Shown here one piece after another: positions 7,182 to 16,024 of a stretch of DNA of 29,292 nucleotides. Position 1 is the first letter of the stretch; every line of letters begins with the position of its first letter. The position numbers were made by a program, and so were the translations under genes. The stretch spans positions 8,964 through 38,255 of the forward strand of contig DKAR01000009.1 of NCBI GenBank assembly GCA_002450895.1. Direction: 5' to 3'. This stretch comes from Proteobacteria bacterium UBA6921. GTDB lineage: Bacteria; Pseudomonadota; Gammaproteobacteria; SG8-11. The notes below the pieces were generated by a model. The model saw only the letters and a program-made list of their open reading frames with translations. It did no database searches and was not told the DNA's origin.

Positions 7182-8996
7182 TTACCGATTCGGCGGCATG
7201 CCGGGCACCCAGGTGCTCCACAGTTCCCACGTCACCATGAACGCATCACTGTCGGTGCTGATATCAAAGCGCCAGCCCATCGGCTCGGTGCCGAAGATCG
7301 AGAACACAAACTCCACGCTCGACGCCGGCAAAATGATGGACTGTTTGGTCTGGCCGGTTTGATCGGTGATGGTGATGGTGGTCCCGAGCACGTTGGTGTT
7401 GCGAATTTTGAACCACATGCCTTGCCCGCCCTGAACTGAGAGCGTGGTGTTGCTGTTCCACGTGCCGGAGGTCAGCAGACGGTAGTTGGCCGGATTGCTC
7501 GGCGCTTCCATCGCGATGGAGCGACCCACGTAGTGCGAGAAGCTTTTTGTCAGCGGCGAGTTCATCCACGTGGGCAGGCGCGGCAGGTGCGCGATGTAAA
7601 TCGGCGCGCCGATGCTCATTTCCTGACCGGCCAGTGTGGACTGCTTTTGCTCAAACTGGGTATACGTCTCCGTATATTGCGAACCGCGATTGTTGGGCCG
7701 GAACGTATTCATGCCCTGTTCCCACGGATCGTTGATGTAGAGCGTCGTGCCATCCGGTGTGCCGTCGCCCGTGGCGCCGGTAACCACGCGAATGTGCGCG
7801 CCGGGTTCAGCGCTGGCGGCCCACAGCGGACCGTAATTGCGCAGCAGGTTCACGAAGCCTTCAACGGTGTAGCATTGCGGCGCTTCCGGCACAAAGCCCC
7901 ACGTGCTCATTACGCGCGTGTCCTCCGGCTCCAGGCCAGTTTTATATTGCGCCCAGGATCCTGCGGCGCGCGCGATCTCCGCCGGGTCAATACAGATCTG
8001 GTCGCGCCATCCCACGATCATCGCGAAGCCCGCCGCCCAACATGACATGCCGGTTTGCTGCGGGACCAGTTCCACGTTGTAGCGCACATCAATCGCCTTG
8101 CCCTGCGCCATCGCGCGGCGATGCGCGGCGAGTGCGCCGGAATAGTCGATGCCCTGGCTGCGTGCATACGGTGCCGCCGGCACGTTCAGCGCAGACGCGG
8201 TGCTGCGTGTGCGGCCGAAGGATTGTGCTTTCACTTCGGCGCGCGCATCGGCGGACCAGTGCACGACCTGGATGCGCATGTAACCGGTGCGAATGACTTC
8301 TTCCTCGTACTTGGGAATAAAGACCGCGATGGATTCCTGATACTGTTTGCCGCCGGCAGGGTCGACAATGGTAAAGAACGTCTTTTCCGGCGTGCCGTCA
8401 CCCTTGATGGAGGTGATCACGCGCGCATGAATCGCCCACGCCTTGCCGGGCGCTTCGTCGGTGGTCACCCAGATGGGTCCGTAGTTGCGCAGCAACTGTT
8501 CCCAACCTTCAAGCGAGTAGCTTTGCGGTGGTTCGGCCACGAGTCCCGCCGCGGCCAGAAACGCGGGCTTGTCATCGCCCGAAAGTCCGGTGTTCGCAGT
8601 GAAAATATCAACCCACTTCTGCCCCACCATCGACAGCGCCGTTTCGATCGGAAACGATTGCTGCTTGCGCCACGACATGAGCATCGTGAACACGGTGGCC
8701 CAACACGCCATGCCGCTCGGCTGCGCCAGCGGCCCGAAGGTTCCGGGAATCTTGTAATCAATGGCGGCGAAGGCACGCACGACGCTGGCGGCGCTGCTCC
8801 ACCGACTGACCATTCCGGCCAGTCCTTTGGATTCCACCATCGGTGCAGATGGACCTGGCGATGTGCTGACGCGCGTCAATACACCTTGCGGTCGGCGCGC
8901 CGCTGGAGCGGCCTTGGCTTTCTTCTTGGCAACGATGGCCTTCTTCTTGTACGCGCGGGTGATGGTCGTTTCCAGATCTGCGAGGCGGTTGGCCAT
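7182..8996 (-). CDS. Tandem papain-like cysteine protease
   Basis: This 604-aa protein carries two copies of a papain-like (AvrRpt2/C39-like) peptidase domain. Copy one, residues about 85-250, has Cys98 in QPSGMACWA, His190 in AIHARVI and Asp212 in TIVDPAGG. Copy two, residues about 305-470, has Cys319 in QQTGMSCWA, His401 in GAHIRVV and Asp423 in YINDPWEQG. Glutamines just before each cysteine fit the oxyanion hole. Both triads look intact. The shared spacing and the LLRNYGP[IL]W motif in both halves point to an internal duplication. The first 35 residues are Lys/Ala-rich. Residues about 480-604 are an extra, probably beta-sandwich, domain. There is no signal peptide. GAGG lies nine bases before the ATG at 8996. 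Confidence 0.87.
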   Translation of the reverse strand: MANRLADLETTITRAYKKKAIVAKKKAKAAPAARRPQGVLTRVSTSPGPSAPMVESKGLAGMVSRWSSAASVVRAFAAIDYKIPGTFGPLAQPSGMACWATVFTMLMSWRKQQSFPIETALSMVGQKWVDIFTANTGLSGDDKPAFLAAAGLVAEPPQSYSLEGWEQLLRNYGPIWVTTDEAPGKAWAIHARVITSIKGDGTPEKTFFTIVDPAGGKQYQESIAVFIPKYEEEVIRTGYMRIQVVHWSADARAEVKAQSFGRTRSTASALNVPAAPYARSQGIDYSGALAAHRRAMAQGKAIDVRYNVELVPQQTGMSCWAAGFAMIVGWRDQICIDPAEIARAAGSWAQYKTGLEPEDTRVMSTWGFVPEAPQCYTVEGFVNLLRNYGPLWAASAEPGAHIRVVTGATGDGTPDGTTLYINDPWEQGMNTFRPNNRGSQYTETYTQFEQKQSTLAGQEMSIGAPIYIAHLPRLPTWMNSPLTKSFSHYVGRSIAMEAPSNPANYRLLTSGTWNSNTTLSVQGGQGMWFKIRNTNVLGTTITITDQTGQTKQSIILPASSVEFVFSIFGTEPMGWRFDISTDSDAFMVTWELWSTWVPGMPPNR

Positions 8997-9017
8997 GGCT
9001 TCATCCTCTTCCGTTCG

Positions 9018-10169
9018 TTAGGGGGCAGGCGCAACGGCCTGTTCGTTCTTTGTGGCTTCAAGTGTTGGGGTCGTCGCCGGCACGGGTTCTTTTTGCGCGG
9101 CGGGTTGATCGTCGGGTGCGCACACGGCGGGCGAATTCGCGTTCGGCGTTGGCGCGGACTGCGCCCCGCTCATTTCCGCGAGGTCAGCCACCAAATCAAA
9201 GTCGTCCAGCTCCAGCGCGCGCACCGGAATCGGTGGCGGCGGTGGAGCGACGGATGGTGCTTTGGCTTCGCGTGCGAGTTCGTCGTCGAACCGATCGAAC
9301 TTGGCAGACAGATCCACGGCACCAAAATCAAAACTGTTGGCGTAGTTCATCGCCATGCCCATCTGATTGAAGATGTCATGCGCGTTCGAAAGCGGAGCGG
9401 GCGACGCTCCCGGCACAACCGCGGTGGATGCGGTGGTGGTGGCAGTTCCCGCGGCCGGCGCGTCGCCCACATTGCGCAGCGTTTCATTCCACTGCTTGTC
9501 TTCCGGCGCCTGGACTGACGCCGGTTGGGCTTCCGTGCCTAGCATCGCGGCGAGATCACGCTGAAAATCGTCCGCGACTGCCTTCTGTTCCGCGCTGAGC
9601 ATTCGGGCGCGGTTTTGTGCTTGAGCCGGCGCGTTTATCCACGGTGCCGAATCTGTCGGCGCCTGCGGCTCAGTTTTTGAAACTGCCGGCGCAACGCGAA
9701 CCGCGTCGACGGCAGGTGCGTTCCACACCGGCGGTGCTGCCGGCGAGTCATCAAACGACTCCACGGTGAAGTGGCCGCTGTAAACATCCGCCGGCATTGC
9801 CGCCGGCGCATTCAATGCCTGCGCCTGCGTTACGCGTGCCTCCGGCGCTGGCGTATTCAGTTCAGGCGGCGGCGCGGCATGCTCATGCCGCTGGATGGTC
9901 GCTGCGGGCTGCGTATCATCGCTGACACGCAGCAAACGTTCTTCGAGCTGCAGTAATCCGCGCGACGGTTTTCCAACCGCGCGGCCGCGCACGATGGCGA
10001 TCTGGTCTTCCAGTTCGCTCGGCAAGCGCGCCGGTACGTGACGCTGCGCCGCGGATACGCCCTTGCCTTCCAGGCGCATGACGGTAAGGGCACGGGCCTT
10101 TGCGCGGGACTTGCGCGGCTTGCGCAAACCAAGCTCCAGGGAATGCAAACGCGAGGACGGACGGCTCAT
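9018..10169 (-). CDS. Pro/Ala-rich, largely disordered protein
   Basis: I do not recognise a family for this 383-aa protein. The first 60 residues are strongly basic (LGLRKPRKSRAKARALTVMRLEGKG). Residues 40-90 may be helical (LPSELEDQIAIVRGRAVGKPSRGLLQLEERLLRV). Most of the rest is Ala/Pro-rich low-complexity sequence with scattered short helical motifs such as DDFQRDLAAMLG and AHDIFNQMGMAMNYANSFDFGAVDLSAKFDRFDDEL. It looks like a scaffold, linker or adaptor rather than an enzyme. Its ATG overlaps the stop codon of the preceding gene in an ATGA arrangement, implying translational coupling, and the papain-like protease gene follows after 21 bases. Confidence 0.75.
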   Translation of the reverse strand: MSRPSSRLHSLELGLRKPRKSRAKARALTVMRLEGKGVSAAQRHVPARLPSELEDQIAIVRGRAVGKPSRGLLQLEERLLRVSDDTQPAATIQRHEHAAPPPELNTPAPEARVTQAQALNAPAAMPADVYSGHFTVESFDDSPAAPPVWNAPAVDAVRVAPAVSKTEPQAPTDSAPWINAPAQAQNRARMLSAEQKAVADDFQRDLAAMLGTEAQPASVQAPEDKQWNETLRNVGDAPAAGTATTTASTAVVPGASPAPLSNAHDIFNQMGMAMNYANSFDFGAVDLSAKFDRFDDELAREAKAPSVAPPPPPIPVRALELDDFDLVADLAEMSGAQSAPTPNANSPAVCAPDDQPAAQKEPVPATTPTLEATKNEQAVAPAP

Positions 10170-10936
10170 GGGTGCTTGATCTCCATGTTGACCACGGCAT
10201 ACGGATCGAGCGCTACGGACAATTGGTTAACGCCGGACTTCAAACCCGACGCGGGAACGCGGATGCGCAGCGCATCCGGTGTGGCACTGAGCACCTGCAC
10301 CGGCTCGCCGTTCAACACGGCAATTGGAAAGCGCGTGTCACCGATGCCGGGTACGACAAAGTTATTGCCGCGCAATTCGAGTGCCATACCGTCAGCATCC
10401 GCGACGTTCTGTGCGACGGACAACTGCGGCGCGAATTTCCGGCGGCGCGCCTTGTTGATAATGTTGGCAAGGTTGCCGTAATCGAGTTTCTTCGCACCCT
10501 TGGTTTTGTCCTCCACGACCTTTTCCACATTCACGTTTCGCCGGTCGAGCCGCTCCAGATCGCGCGTCGAGGTCACGCCAACCTTGCGCAGCTCATCTTT
10601 CACTTCGTCGTCGATCCCTTCGAGCTTGTCGATCTCGATGTCGTCGCGCGACAGAGGCTCATTGCCGGACTCACGAATCTGGCGATCGGTGATGGAGCCG
10701 AGCTGGAACGAAACGCGCGACCCGCCCTGGTCTCCCGGCTTTGCCATCTGGAATTTCAATTTGCCGTCCTCATAGCTGGGAAACAGATGCAGATCGAACG
10801 CGACATCCTTGACCGTGTAGGTCAGCTTGCGCGTCAGCCCTTTGAGCGCGAGCGTGTCTTGCGCCTTGTCCAGCTCCAGAATCAGGGAATCGAGAAAGTT
10901 CTCAAGATTCCACGGAGTCGATACTGCGTTCGCCAT
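10166..10936 (-). CDS. Trypco2-like / helix-hairpin-helix / IPT-like protein
   Basis: This 256-aa protein appears to have three parts. Residues about 8-90 (LENFLDSLILELDKAQ...VAFDLHLFPSYEDGKLKFQM...SRVSFQLGSI) resemble the trypsin-co-occurring domain 2, with an N-terminal helix followed by amphipathic strands. That is a motif-level judgement. Residues 103-131 (DKLEGIDDEVKDELRKVGVTSTRDLERL) look like a helix-hairpin-helix. Residues about 183-254 look like an IPT/TIG-type beta sandwich (LELRGNNFVVP...VLSATPDALRIRVPA). The ATG at 10936 is preferred; a TTG two codons upstream is possible. It overlaps the upstream 107-aa gene by 35 bases and the downstream gene by four. Confidence 0.75.
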   Translation of the reverse strand: MANAVSTPWNLENFLDSLILELDKAQDTLALKGLTRKLTYTVKDVAFDLHLFPSYEDGKLKFQMAKPGDQGGSRVSFQLGSITDRQIRESGNEPLSRDDIEIDKLEGIDDEVKDELRKVGVTSTRDLERLDRRNVNVEKVVEDKTKGAKKLDYGNLANIINKARRRKFAPQLSVAQNVADADGMALELRGNNFVVPGIGDTRFPIAVLNGEPVQVLSATPDALRIRVPASGLKSGVNQLSVALDPYAVVNMEIKHP

Positions 10937-11225
10937 CGTCAAGACTCACTGTCATTCGCACCCGATGCAGCACCGGCATCACGGTGGTATCCACGATTTG
11001 TGTGGGTGGTGCGGCATCGATCTGCCACACGCCGTTTTCCTGCACCAGGTCCAGCTCGAACGGCAACTCGAGCTGAATCGAATCCACGTAGAACATTTCC
11101 GCGTCGATGCTTGCGTCGTGATCTACGCTCGCGGCGGCCGCCAGTTCACCAACGAACTCCGCGAGCGAAGGAAGGCGATCCTCGACGTGCAACTGCGACA
11201 CCGGTATCAGGGCGGGCTCGTCCAT
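10902..11225 (-). CDS. Small trypco2-like protein
   Basis: Residues about 17-97 of this 107-aa protein match the layout of the trypsin-co-occurring domain 2. There is an N-terminal helix (LPSLAEFVGELAAAA), a strand pair (MFYVDSIQLELPFELDLVQENGVWQI) and a final strand ending HRVRMTVSL, the expected terminal THRV-x-L-x-L type motif. Such domains are reported beside proteases and NTPases in bacterial conflict systems and are thought to be regulatory or signalling adaptors. The assignment is from pattern memory and needs a profile search. It lies nine bases after the 60-aa gene and overlaps the next gene by 35 bases, so coupled translation is likely. Confidence 0.68.
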   Translation of the reverse strand: MDEPALIPVSQLHVEDRLPSLAEFVGELAAAASVDHDASIDAEMFYVDSIQLELPFELDLVQENGVWQIDAAPPTQIVDTTVMPVLHRVRMTVSLDDGERSIDSVES

Positions 11226-11234
11226 CGGCGCTCG

Positions 11235-11417
11235 TCAGTGCAGTGACGCGCGACGACGCGTCGTCCCTGACGCTCGCTGCGGGAACACGTCCCGCATCTC
11301 CTCCAGCTCTACGGGAAAAGGAGTGACCTTTTCGTCGAACTCGATTTCCATGCCCTCCACTTTTGCAACAATTTCGGAGTCGTCACTCATGCTTCGCGAT
11401 TTGCGTTTGGTTTTCAT
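11235..11417 (-). CDS. Small 60-aa protein, unknown function
   Basis: This short protein (MKTKRKSRSMSDDSEIVAKVEGMEIEFDEKV...) starts with a basic stretch, has an acidic middle, and ends with a basic RRRAS tail. Its ATG overlaps the TGA of the 725-aa gene (ATGA), so translational coupling supports it as real. A second start at Met10 is possible. No domain is recognised. The central IVAKVEGMEIEFDEKVTPFPVEL could form a small beta unit. Confidence 0.55.
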   Translation of the reverse strand: MKTKRKSRSMSDDSEIVAKVEGMEIEFDEKVTPFPVELEEMRDVFPQRASGTTRRRASLH

Positions 11418-13591
11418 GCGCCCTTCACTCCCACAAAGTGGATCAGTACCGGCAGAGGAAATTTCACGCGAGTCTCGCCGAGCGAGCGAACATTGCCGTT
11501 GGCGTCGACCTCGTCGGCCCGCGTCAACACGACGGTTTGGATCTTGAATTCCGGATACACCCACAACGCGCCGCGCTCACCTTTGCGGCCCTTGAGCTTG
11601 CCGTTGTACTGCGCCGCCTGATTGAAGCGCTCGACGAAATCGCTGCCGGTCAGGGCTTCGAGTTCCGCGTCATTCAGCGGCTGCGCGTTCGAGTCGAGTT
11701 GTGTAAGCAGGTGATTCAAGACATACGGGCTGTATTCCATACCGGTCTTGAGTTGTCCGCCCAGCTTGTCGTCGTCGCTGGATTCAATGTGAGTATCGGC
11801 ACGGAGGTTGTTGGTGCGTTTCGAATTGAGCACGAGGTAATAGCGGCAGTTCAGCCGTGCAACGCGCGAACCGGCACCGCCAAAGTCAGCTTCCCAGATC
11901 TTGTGCCAGTAGTCCCGAAACCTTCCGAAATCCGATACCGGTATCGGATCGCCACCTTCCTCAAGCCGGTCAAACGAGTATTCGCCGATCAGCGTGATGC
12001 GCTGCTGCATCGACGTGCCGACCTTCGAACCTTTTTTCGTGCGCCACAGCAGCGTCGCAACCACGATGTAGTCCTGGCTTGGTTGTAGTTTGGCCAGCTT
12101 CTCCTCGTCGATGCGCGGCACCAACGGAATCGGGCCGCTCGATAGATCCCCAACCTCTTCCCCGTCTTCGATCAGCACCGCGAGTGTATCGGGATGCTTG
12201 ATCTGCACGACCAGTCGCGCCTCGGTAATGGTCTGCGGCGTGATAACGCTCATCGGAAACTGCAACGCCTGACCCTTGCGATACAGCACCCGCTCGCGGC
12301 CGAACAACATCTGCGTCTGCACATCGTCGAAACTCAGTTTCACACTCGCCACGCGCCGGTAGTTGAGGCGCTTTGCGTCCGACAGGCCTTGGCTCATGCT
12401 TGTCAGCAATTGATACAACGCGGGATTGTTGACTCCGGGATTGAGCCGTTCCAAGTGCTTCTGCTCGGCTTCTTGCGCCTGCTGACCGATTCTTGCCGCA
12501 TCAAGCAAACCGTTGATGACCTGACCGGTCATCTTCTGCGGAGCGTCGACCAGCGTCTTCAGATTTTCCGGTGACAAAACCTGCTGGAGCAGCGGCATCA
12601 GCGATGGCAACGCTGCAAGCAGCGCCGGCGCGAACATCGTTCGACTGTATTCCTGAGCGTGCACGTAGGGTGCAGGTTGTGCCGCCACCGACAATGTTCG
12701 CGCGGGATTGCGGCGTGCTCGCATAGCGGCGGCGCGCGAACCGGAATAGGACTTTGGCTTGCAGCGATCAGCGCGCGCTCCGAGTGAACCCAACGGAGGA
12801 GCCGACATACTCAGGGCAGTTGCCGCAGACGTTGTCGGTTGTGTGCCGCCTGCCGTGGCGGGCGCTGCAATGGCGCTCAATATCTGCTGAATCAGTTTCG
12901 CGATATCCGGAGCGGCACCTGCAGCGGGTGCGGATCCCCCGCCTCCGGAACCCGTCGCGCCTCCGCCGCTGAACAGCTTTCCGATCGCTGGAATCGCACC
13001 GCCGAGAATGTTCGTCACGCCGGGAAGAATCGACGGCAGCGCACCAAGGAGGCTTTCCAGAAACATGCCCTGACTCAGATCGCGTTCGCGCCAGCGCAAG
13101 GGGCCTGCGTCAACCGGCGGTGGACGGGAACCGGATAATCCGCGTGACACTGTCATCTGCATTCCTCCAATCGTTGCGCTCATTGCCGTCGCTCGCGAAA
13201 CGGGTCTGGCGAATAGCGCGGGTGGGGGTAATTCTTCGGCTGGCCGCTCACTGCGCGGTGCGCGCGTCCAGTCCAGGTCCACAATGGGCGAGACCGCCGG
13301 TCCCACACCGTCTTCGGTTCGAAAGCTCAGCAACTGCACGTAATGAATCTTTCTGTCGATGAATTCGGCCGGCACTTCCAGCATGCCTCGGCCGCGCGCA
13401 CTCTCCGGCAACGGACCCAACAGTTTCGAGCGCTGCTTGATGTTGGCAATGCTCGAAATGCCGTTGCGGGTGATGCGTTCCTCGTCGCCCAACTGCCACG
13501 CGTAATACCGGTTGTGCCCGATATCGAATCGCAGTTGCAGCGTACTCGGATCGGTGCCGGCGGTTTCCGTCCACAGCAGTGCGAGCGCCAC
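11414..13591 (-). CDS. Large unknown protein with repeated hydrophobic helices
   Basis: I do not recognise this 725-aa protein. Residues 1-110 look like a beta-sandwich (LQLRFDIGHNRYYAWQLGD...HYVQLLSFRTEDGVGPAVSPIVDLDW). Two similar hydrophobic segments follow: MFLESLLGALPSILP (176-190), continuing as a Gly-rich hydrophobic stretch to 206, and MFAPALLAALPSLMP (319-333). They share nine of fifteen residues and are separated by Gly/Ala/Pro-rich low-complexity sequence. Residues about 400-725 are mixed and probably beta-rich, with no family recognised. It starts with GTG at 13591, twelve bases after the upstream stop. No ATG is nearby in frame. The hydrophobic segments could be membrane-active or oligomerisation helices. 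There is no signal peptide. Confidence 0.8.
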   Translation of the reverse strand: MALALLWTETAGTDPSTLQLRFDIGHNRYYAWQLGDEERITRNGISSIANIKQRSKLLGPLPESARGRGMLEVPAEFIDRKIHYVQLLSFRTEDGVGPAVSPIVDLDWTRAPRSERPAEELPPPALFARPVSRATAMSATIGGMQMTVSRGLSGSRPPPVDAGPLRWRERDLSQGMFLESLLGALPSILPGVTNILGGAIPAIGKLFSGGGATGSGGGGSAPAAGAAPDIAKLIQQILSAIAAPATAGGTQPTTSAATALSMSAPPLGSLGARADRCKPKSYSGSRAAAMRARRNPARTLSVAAQPAPYVHAQEYSRTMFAPALLAALPSLMPLLQQVLSPENLKTLVDAPQKMTGQVINGLLDAARIGQQAQEAEQKHLERLNPGVNNPALYQLLTSMSQGLSDAKRLNYRRVASVKLSFDDVQTQMLFGRERVLYRKGQALQFPMSVITPQTITEARLVVQIKHPDTLAVLIEDGEEVGDLSSGPIPLVPRIDEEKLAKLQPSQDYIVVATLLWRTKKGSKVGTSMQQRITLIGEYSFDRLEEGGDPIPVSDFGRFRDYWHKIWEADFGGAGSRVARLNCRYYLVLNSKRTNNLRADTHIESSDDDKLGGQLKTGMEYSPYVLNHLLTQLDSNAQPLNDAELEALTGSDFVERFNQAAQYNGKLKGRKGERGALWVYPEFKIQTVVLTRADEVDANGNVRSLGETRVKFPLPVLIHFVGVKGA

Positions 13592-13603
13592 AGGCGTTCA
13601 TCG

Positions 13604-14701
13604 TCAGCGCACGGCCGGCGCCGCTGCGCCAGGAGCCGCTGCTCCGGGCGGCAGTGCCGCGGGTGCTCCTCCGGGCGCAGCCGCCGTCGGCGGCGGCCCG
13701 CCCGCGCCACCCAACGGCCCGTACATGGCGGCAAAATTGTCAAGCTTGAAGTAGTCTGACTTGAAGGTGATATCCACGGATCCGGTAATTTTCGCGGCGA
13801 GCTCGGTGTTGGCCACGCTTTTGGCCGACGAAACGCTTAGCTGACTGTGGCGCGAGCTGCGCGTGAATCCGCCACCGAGAGATCCGCCAAAAATACTGCC
13901 GAGAACACCCGTCGAATGCGAAATACTGGCGCTGGTCGATTTCACGTCTTCCAACGCCGCCTTGTCGGCTTTCTGGATCTGCTCGGACGCCTTGATGTCG
14001 AACAGCACCGACGCTTTGACGTTGCCTTTTTCGACAACAAGCCGGGTAATGCCCATCAGGATTGTTTCGCGCAACATTGCACGCTGTTCCCGTGCCATCT
14101 GCAGCGTGGCATCCATGATGCGCGTCTTGATGCGCGTGTCTTCGGTATCGACCGCGTTGCCGTCTTTGTCAGTCAAGACGATCTTGCGATTGCCTTCGGC
14201 GTCGAGATCGTCGTCCTTGTCGCTAAAAGACAATCCAAATTCGTCGCTGTTGTTTTCCGCCAGATAGCCGAACGCCGCCTCGGGCTTGATCTTGCTCATG
14301 AAGGTCGTCAGCGATTGCGTAGCGGCCTTGAGGAGTTTCTGGTAGGCCTCCATCTGATCCAGAGTGACTTTCAGGTTCGCGTCGAATACGCCCTTCAAGA
14401 GGTCTTTTACGAACCCGGGGAAGTCGACCTCGTCGACGAAGCCTCCGGCCAACTCGCCGGCCTGATCGATGCGCGCGTTTTGATGTCGCTTGTCATCGAT
14501 GAGATCACTGGCCTTCTTGGGCTCGGCAAATGCCCGTGATGCGGCCTGTGGAGGCTGGCTCAGGCGCTTAACGTGTTTTTGGTACACATCCTTGTAAAGT
14601 GCGCGTTGATCGCTCTCACCGAGTTGGCGAAAAGTGGGGACGTCCAGTTCCTGCCGCGTGTAGGCGCGCGCGAGATCTTTCACTGCTTGCGAGTCGGTCA
14701 T
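13604..14701 (-). CDS. Unknown protein with helical middle and Pro/Ala/Gly tail
   Basis: I do not recognise this 365-aa protein. The ATG at 14701 is chosen because AAGGAG lies ten bases upstream. Residues 1-50 are helical (MTDSQAVKDLARAYTRQELDVPTFRQL). Residues about 85-145 are predicted helical (FPGFVKDLLKGVFDANLKVTLDQMEAYQKLLKAATQSL). An acidic stretch with DKDGN and DAEGN turns follows at about 155-190. Residues about 200-330 mix helix and strand and include a Gly/Ser-rich loop (GSIFGGSLGGGF) and ELAAKITGSVDITFKSDYF. The last 40 residues are almost entirely Pro, Ala and Gly. The gap to the 408-aa gene is 84 bases; the next gene starts twelve bases after its stop. No enzymatic motif is seen. 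Confidence 0.8.
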   Translation of the reverse strand: MTDSQAVKDLARAYTRQELDVPTFRQLGESDQRALYKDVYQKHVKRLSQPPQAASRAFAEPKKASDLIDDKRHQNARIDQAGELAGGFVDEVDFPGFVKDLLKGVFDANLKVTLDQMEAYQKLLKAATQSLTTFMSKIKPEAAFGYLAENNSDEFGLSFSDKDDDLDAEGNRKIVLTDKDGNAVDTEDTRIKTRIMDATLQMAREQRAMLRETILMGITRLVVEKGNVKASVLFDIKASEQIQKADKAALEDVKSTSASISHSTGVLGSIFGGSLGGGFTRSSRHSQLSVSSAKSVANTELAAKITGSVDITFKSDYFKLDNFAAMYGPLGGAGGPPPTAAAPGGAPAALPPGAAAPGAAAPAVR

Positions 14702-14785
14702 GGATGATGAACTCCTTGTCTTGCTGCGTGATCGGTTTTGGTTTTCCTTCCGCGCGGGAAAGAGAATCAAACGGATGCCGTCGTG

Positions 14786-16012
14786 CTAAAACTCATCCTC
14801 CTCCGCAAAGTCGTCTTCGGTATCAAACGTGTCTTCGTCCTCTTCCAGGCCGCTGATCGACTCCATGTCGCCACCGACGGTGGAGTAATTGAGGATGTAG
14901 GCCTCGGCGGCTTGCAGGAAGCGGTTGAAATCTTCCTGACGCACGCTGCCATCGGCGAAATCGGCGACGAAGCGGAAAATGGTGTTGCCGTCCACCGCCA
15001 GCGAGCGCAGCGCGGCGATATTGGGGCTGCCGCCGAATTCCTGCTTCGATAGCTGTTCGATCGCCGTCCACAGGCTCTTGCGGCGATTGCCACCGAAGTA
15101 CGCAAGAATTTCAGGATCGCGCAGCAGATCCACGCACTCCTGAAGTTGCGCGTACAGCTCGCGCGCCTGGATGTGCGCCATGCCGGTGCAGTATTCCGTC
15201 AGGTTGTATTGCAGGTCGCGCACCGCCTGATAAATACGCGAGCGCGAGACCGGTGATGCCTCGGTCGTGCCGTTCGTGACTTTTTCCGTCTTGTCGATGT
15301 AATCCGCCACCTCAGCCATCAGGTTGTGCCACAGGTTCGCGAAACCCTCGTTGACGACCATGCGCTCGAGCACGTCGGTCTCGCCCTTGTTAAGTACGCG
15401 GCGATACACCATGCCGCGCTCTTCCGCCGATGGACGCTCGTCGCGCAGCTTCCAGTAACGGTACATGCGCGAGACGACATCGCCTTCAACGACGTCGATC
15501 GAGCCCGCAGCCCAGTTCAGCACCAGAGCATCGACCAGTTTGAACACACCCATGTGTTCACCGAGTTCAAAGATGTAATCGATGGCACCGGCGGCGAGGA
15601 TGTTGTCGCGCACCACGCCCTGCTGTTCGATTTCCTCGAACAGGTCGACACTGAAATCCCATCCCGCTCCGGCGAGTCCGCCGCCCGGCTGGCGCGCGGC
15701 ATCAATCGGGTCATCGCGTCCGGCCTTGCGTGCCACCGCGTTCTCATAGGCGAGCGCAAACAGTTCGTCGTAGTCGCCGCGCTCTGCCGCTTCGATGCTG
15801 TCGATTTGCGCGCCGCGTTGCAGCAGGTACTCGACCATGGCTTCGCGAACCGCATCGGTGAAACGCGTCGGGTCGATGCCGGAGTGCTCGATGTAGATGT
15901 CGATGAAGACGGGCAGCTGCATCTGATCATTGAGCTGGTCAATGATCTTCAATACGGCCGGCTCGAGACCGCCCGGGGTGAGTGAAACCTTGATGGGTTT
16001 TCCAGTGATCAT
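14786..16012 (-). CDS. Unknown helical protein with acidic C-terminal tail
   Basis: I do not recognise a family for this 408-aa protein. It begins MITGKPIKVSLTPGGLEPAVLKIIDQLNDQMQLPVFIDIYIEHSG and is then almost entirely alpha-helical, with many Trp and Tyr residues in the second half (AYFGGNRRKSLWTAIEQL). The last 20 residues are extremely acidic (LEEDEDTFDTEDDFAEEDEF). Such tails can bind basic partners. The neighbouring 240-, 365- and 383-aa proteins carry Lys/Arg-rich segments, so an intra-operon complex is plausible. It begins twelve bases after the 240-aa gene. There is no signal peptide and no catalytic motif. Confidence 0.82.
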   Translation of the reverse strand: MITGKPIKVSLTPGGLEPAVLKIIDQLNDQMQLPVFIDIYIEHSGIDPTRFTDAVREAMVEYLLQRGAQIDSIEAAERGDYDELFALAYENAVARKAGRDDPIDAARQPGGGLAGAGWDFSVDLFEEIEQQGVVRDNILAAGAIDYIFELGEHMGVFKLVDALVLNWAAGSIDVVEGDVVSRMYRYWKLRDERPSAEERGMVYRRVLNKGETDVLERMVVNEGFANLWHNLMAEVADYIDKTEKVTNGTTEASPVSRSRIYQAVRDLQYNLTEYCTGMAHIQARELYAQLQECVDLLRDPEILAYFGGNRRKSLWTAIEQLSKQEFGGSPNIAALRSLAVDGNTIFRFVADFADGSVRQEDFNRFLQAAEAYILNYSTVGGDMESISGLEEDEDTFDTEDDFAEEDEF

Positions 16013-16024
16013 GGTCGTCTCCCG

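Noticed and set aside
8055..9518. Long plus-strand ORF (487 codons)
   Set aside because: It is antisense to the papain-like and disordered-protein genes, has low-complexity Arg/Gly/His-rich translation and no recognisable domain.
10100..11326. Plus-strand ORF of 408 codons
   Set aside because: It overlaps four well-supported minus-strand genes with coupled starts and shows no family similarity.
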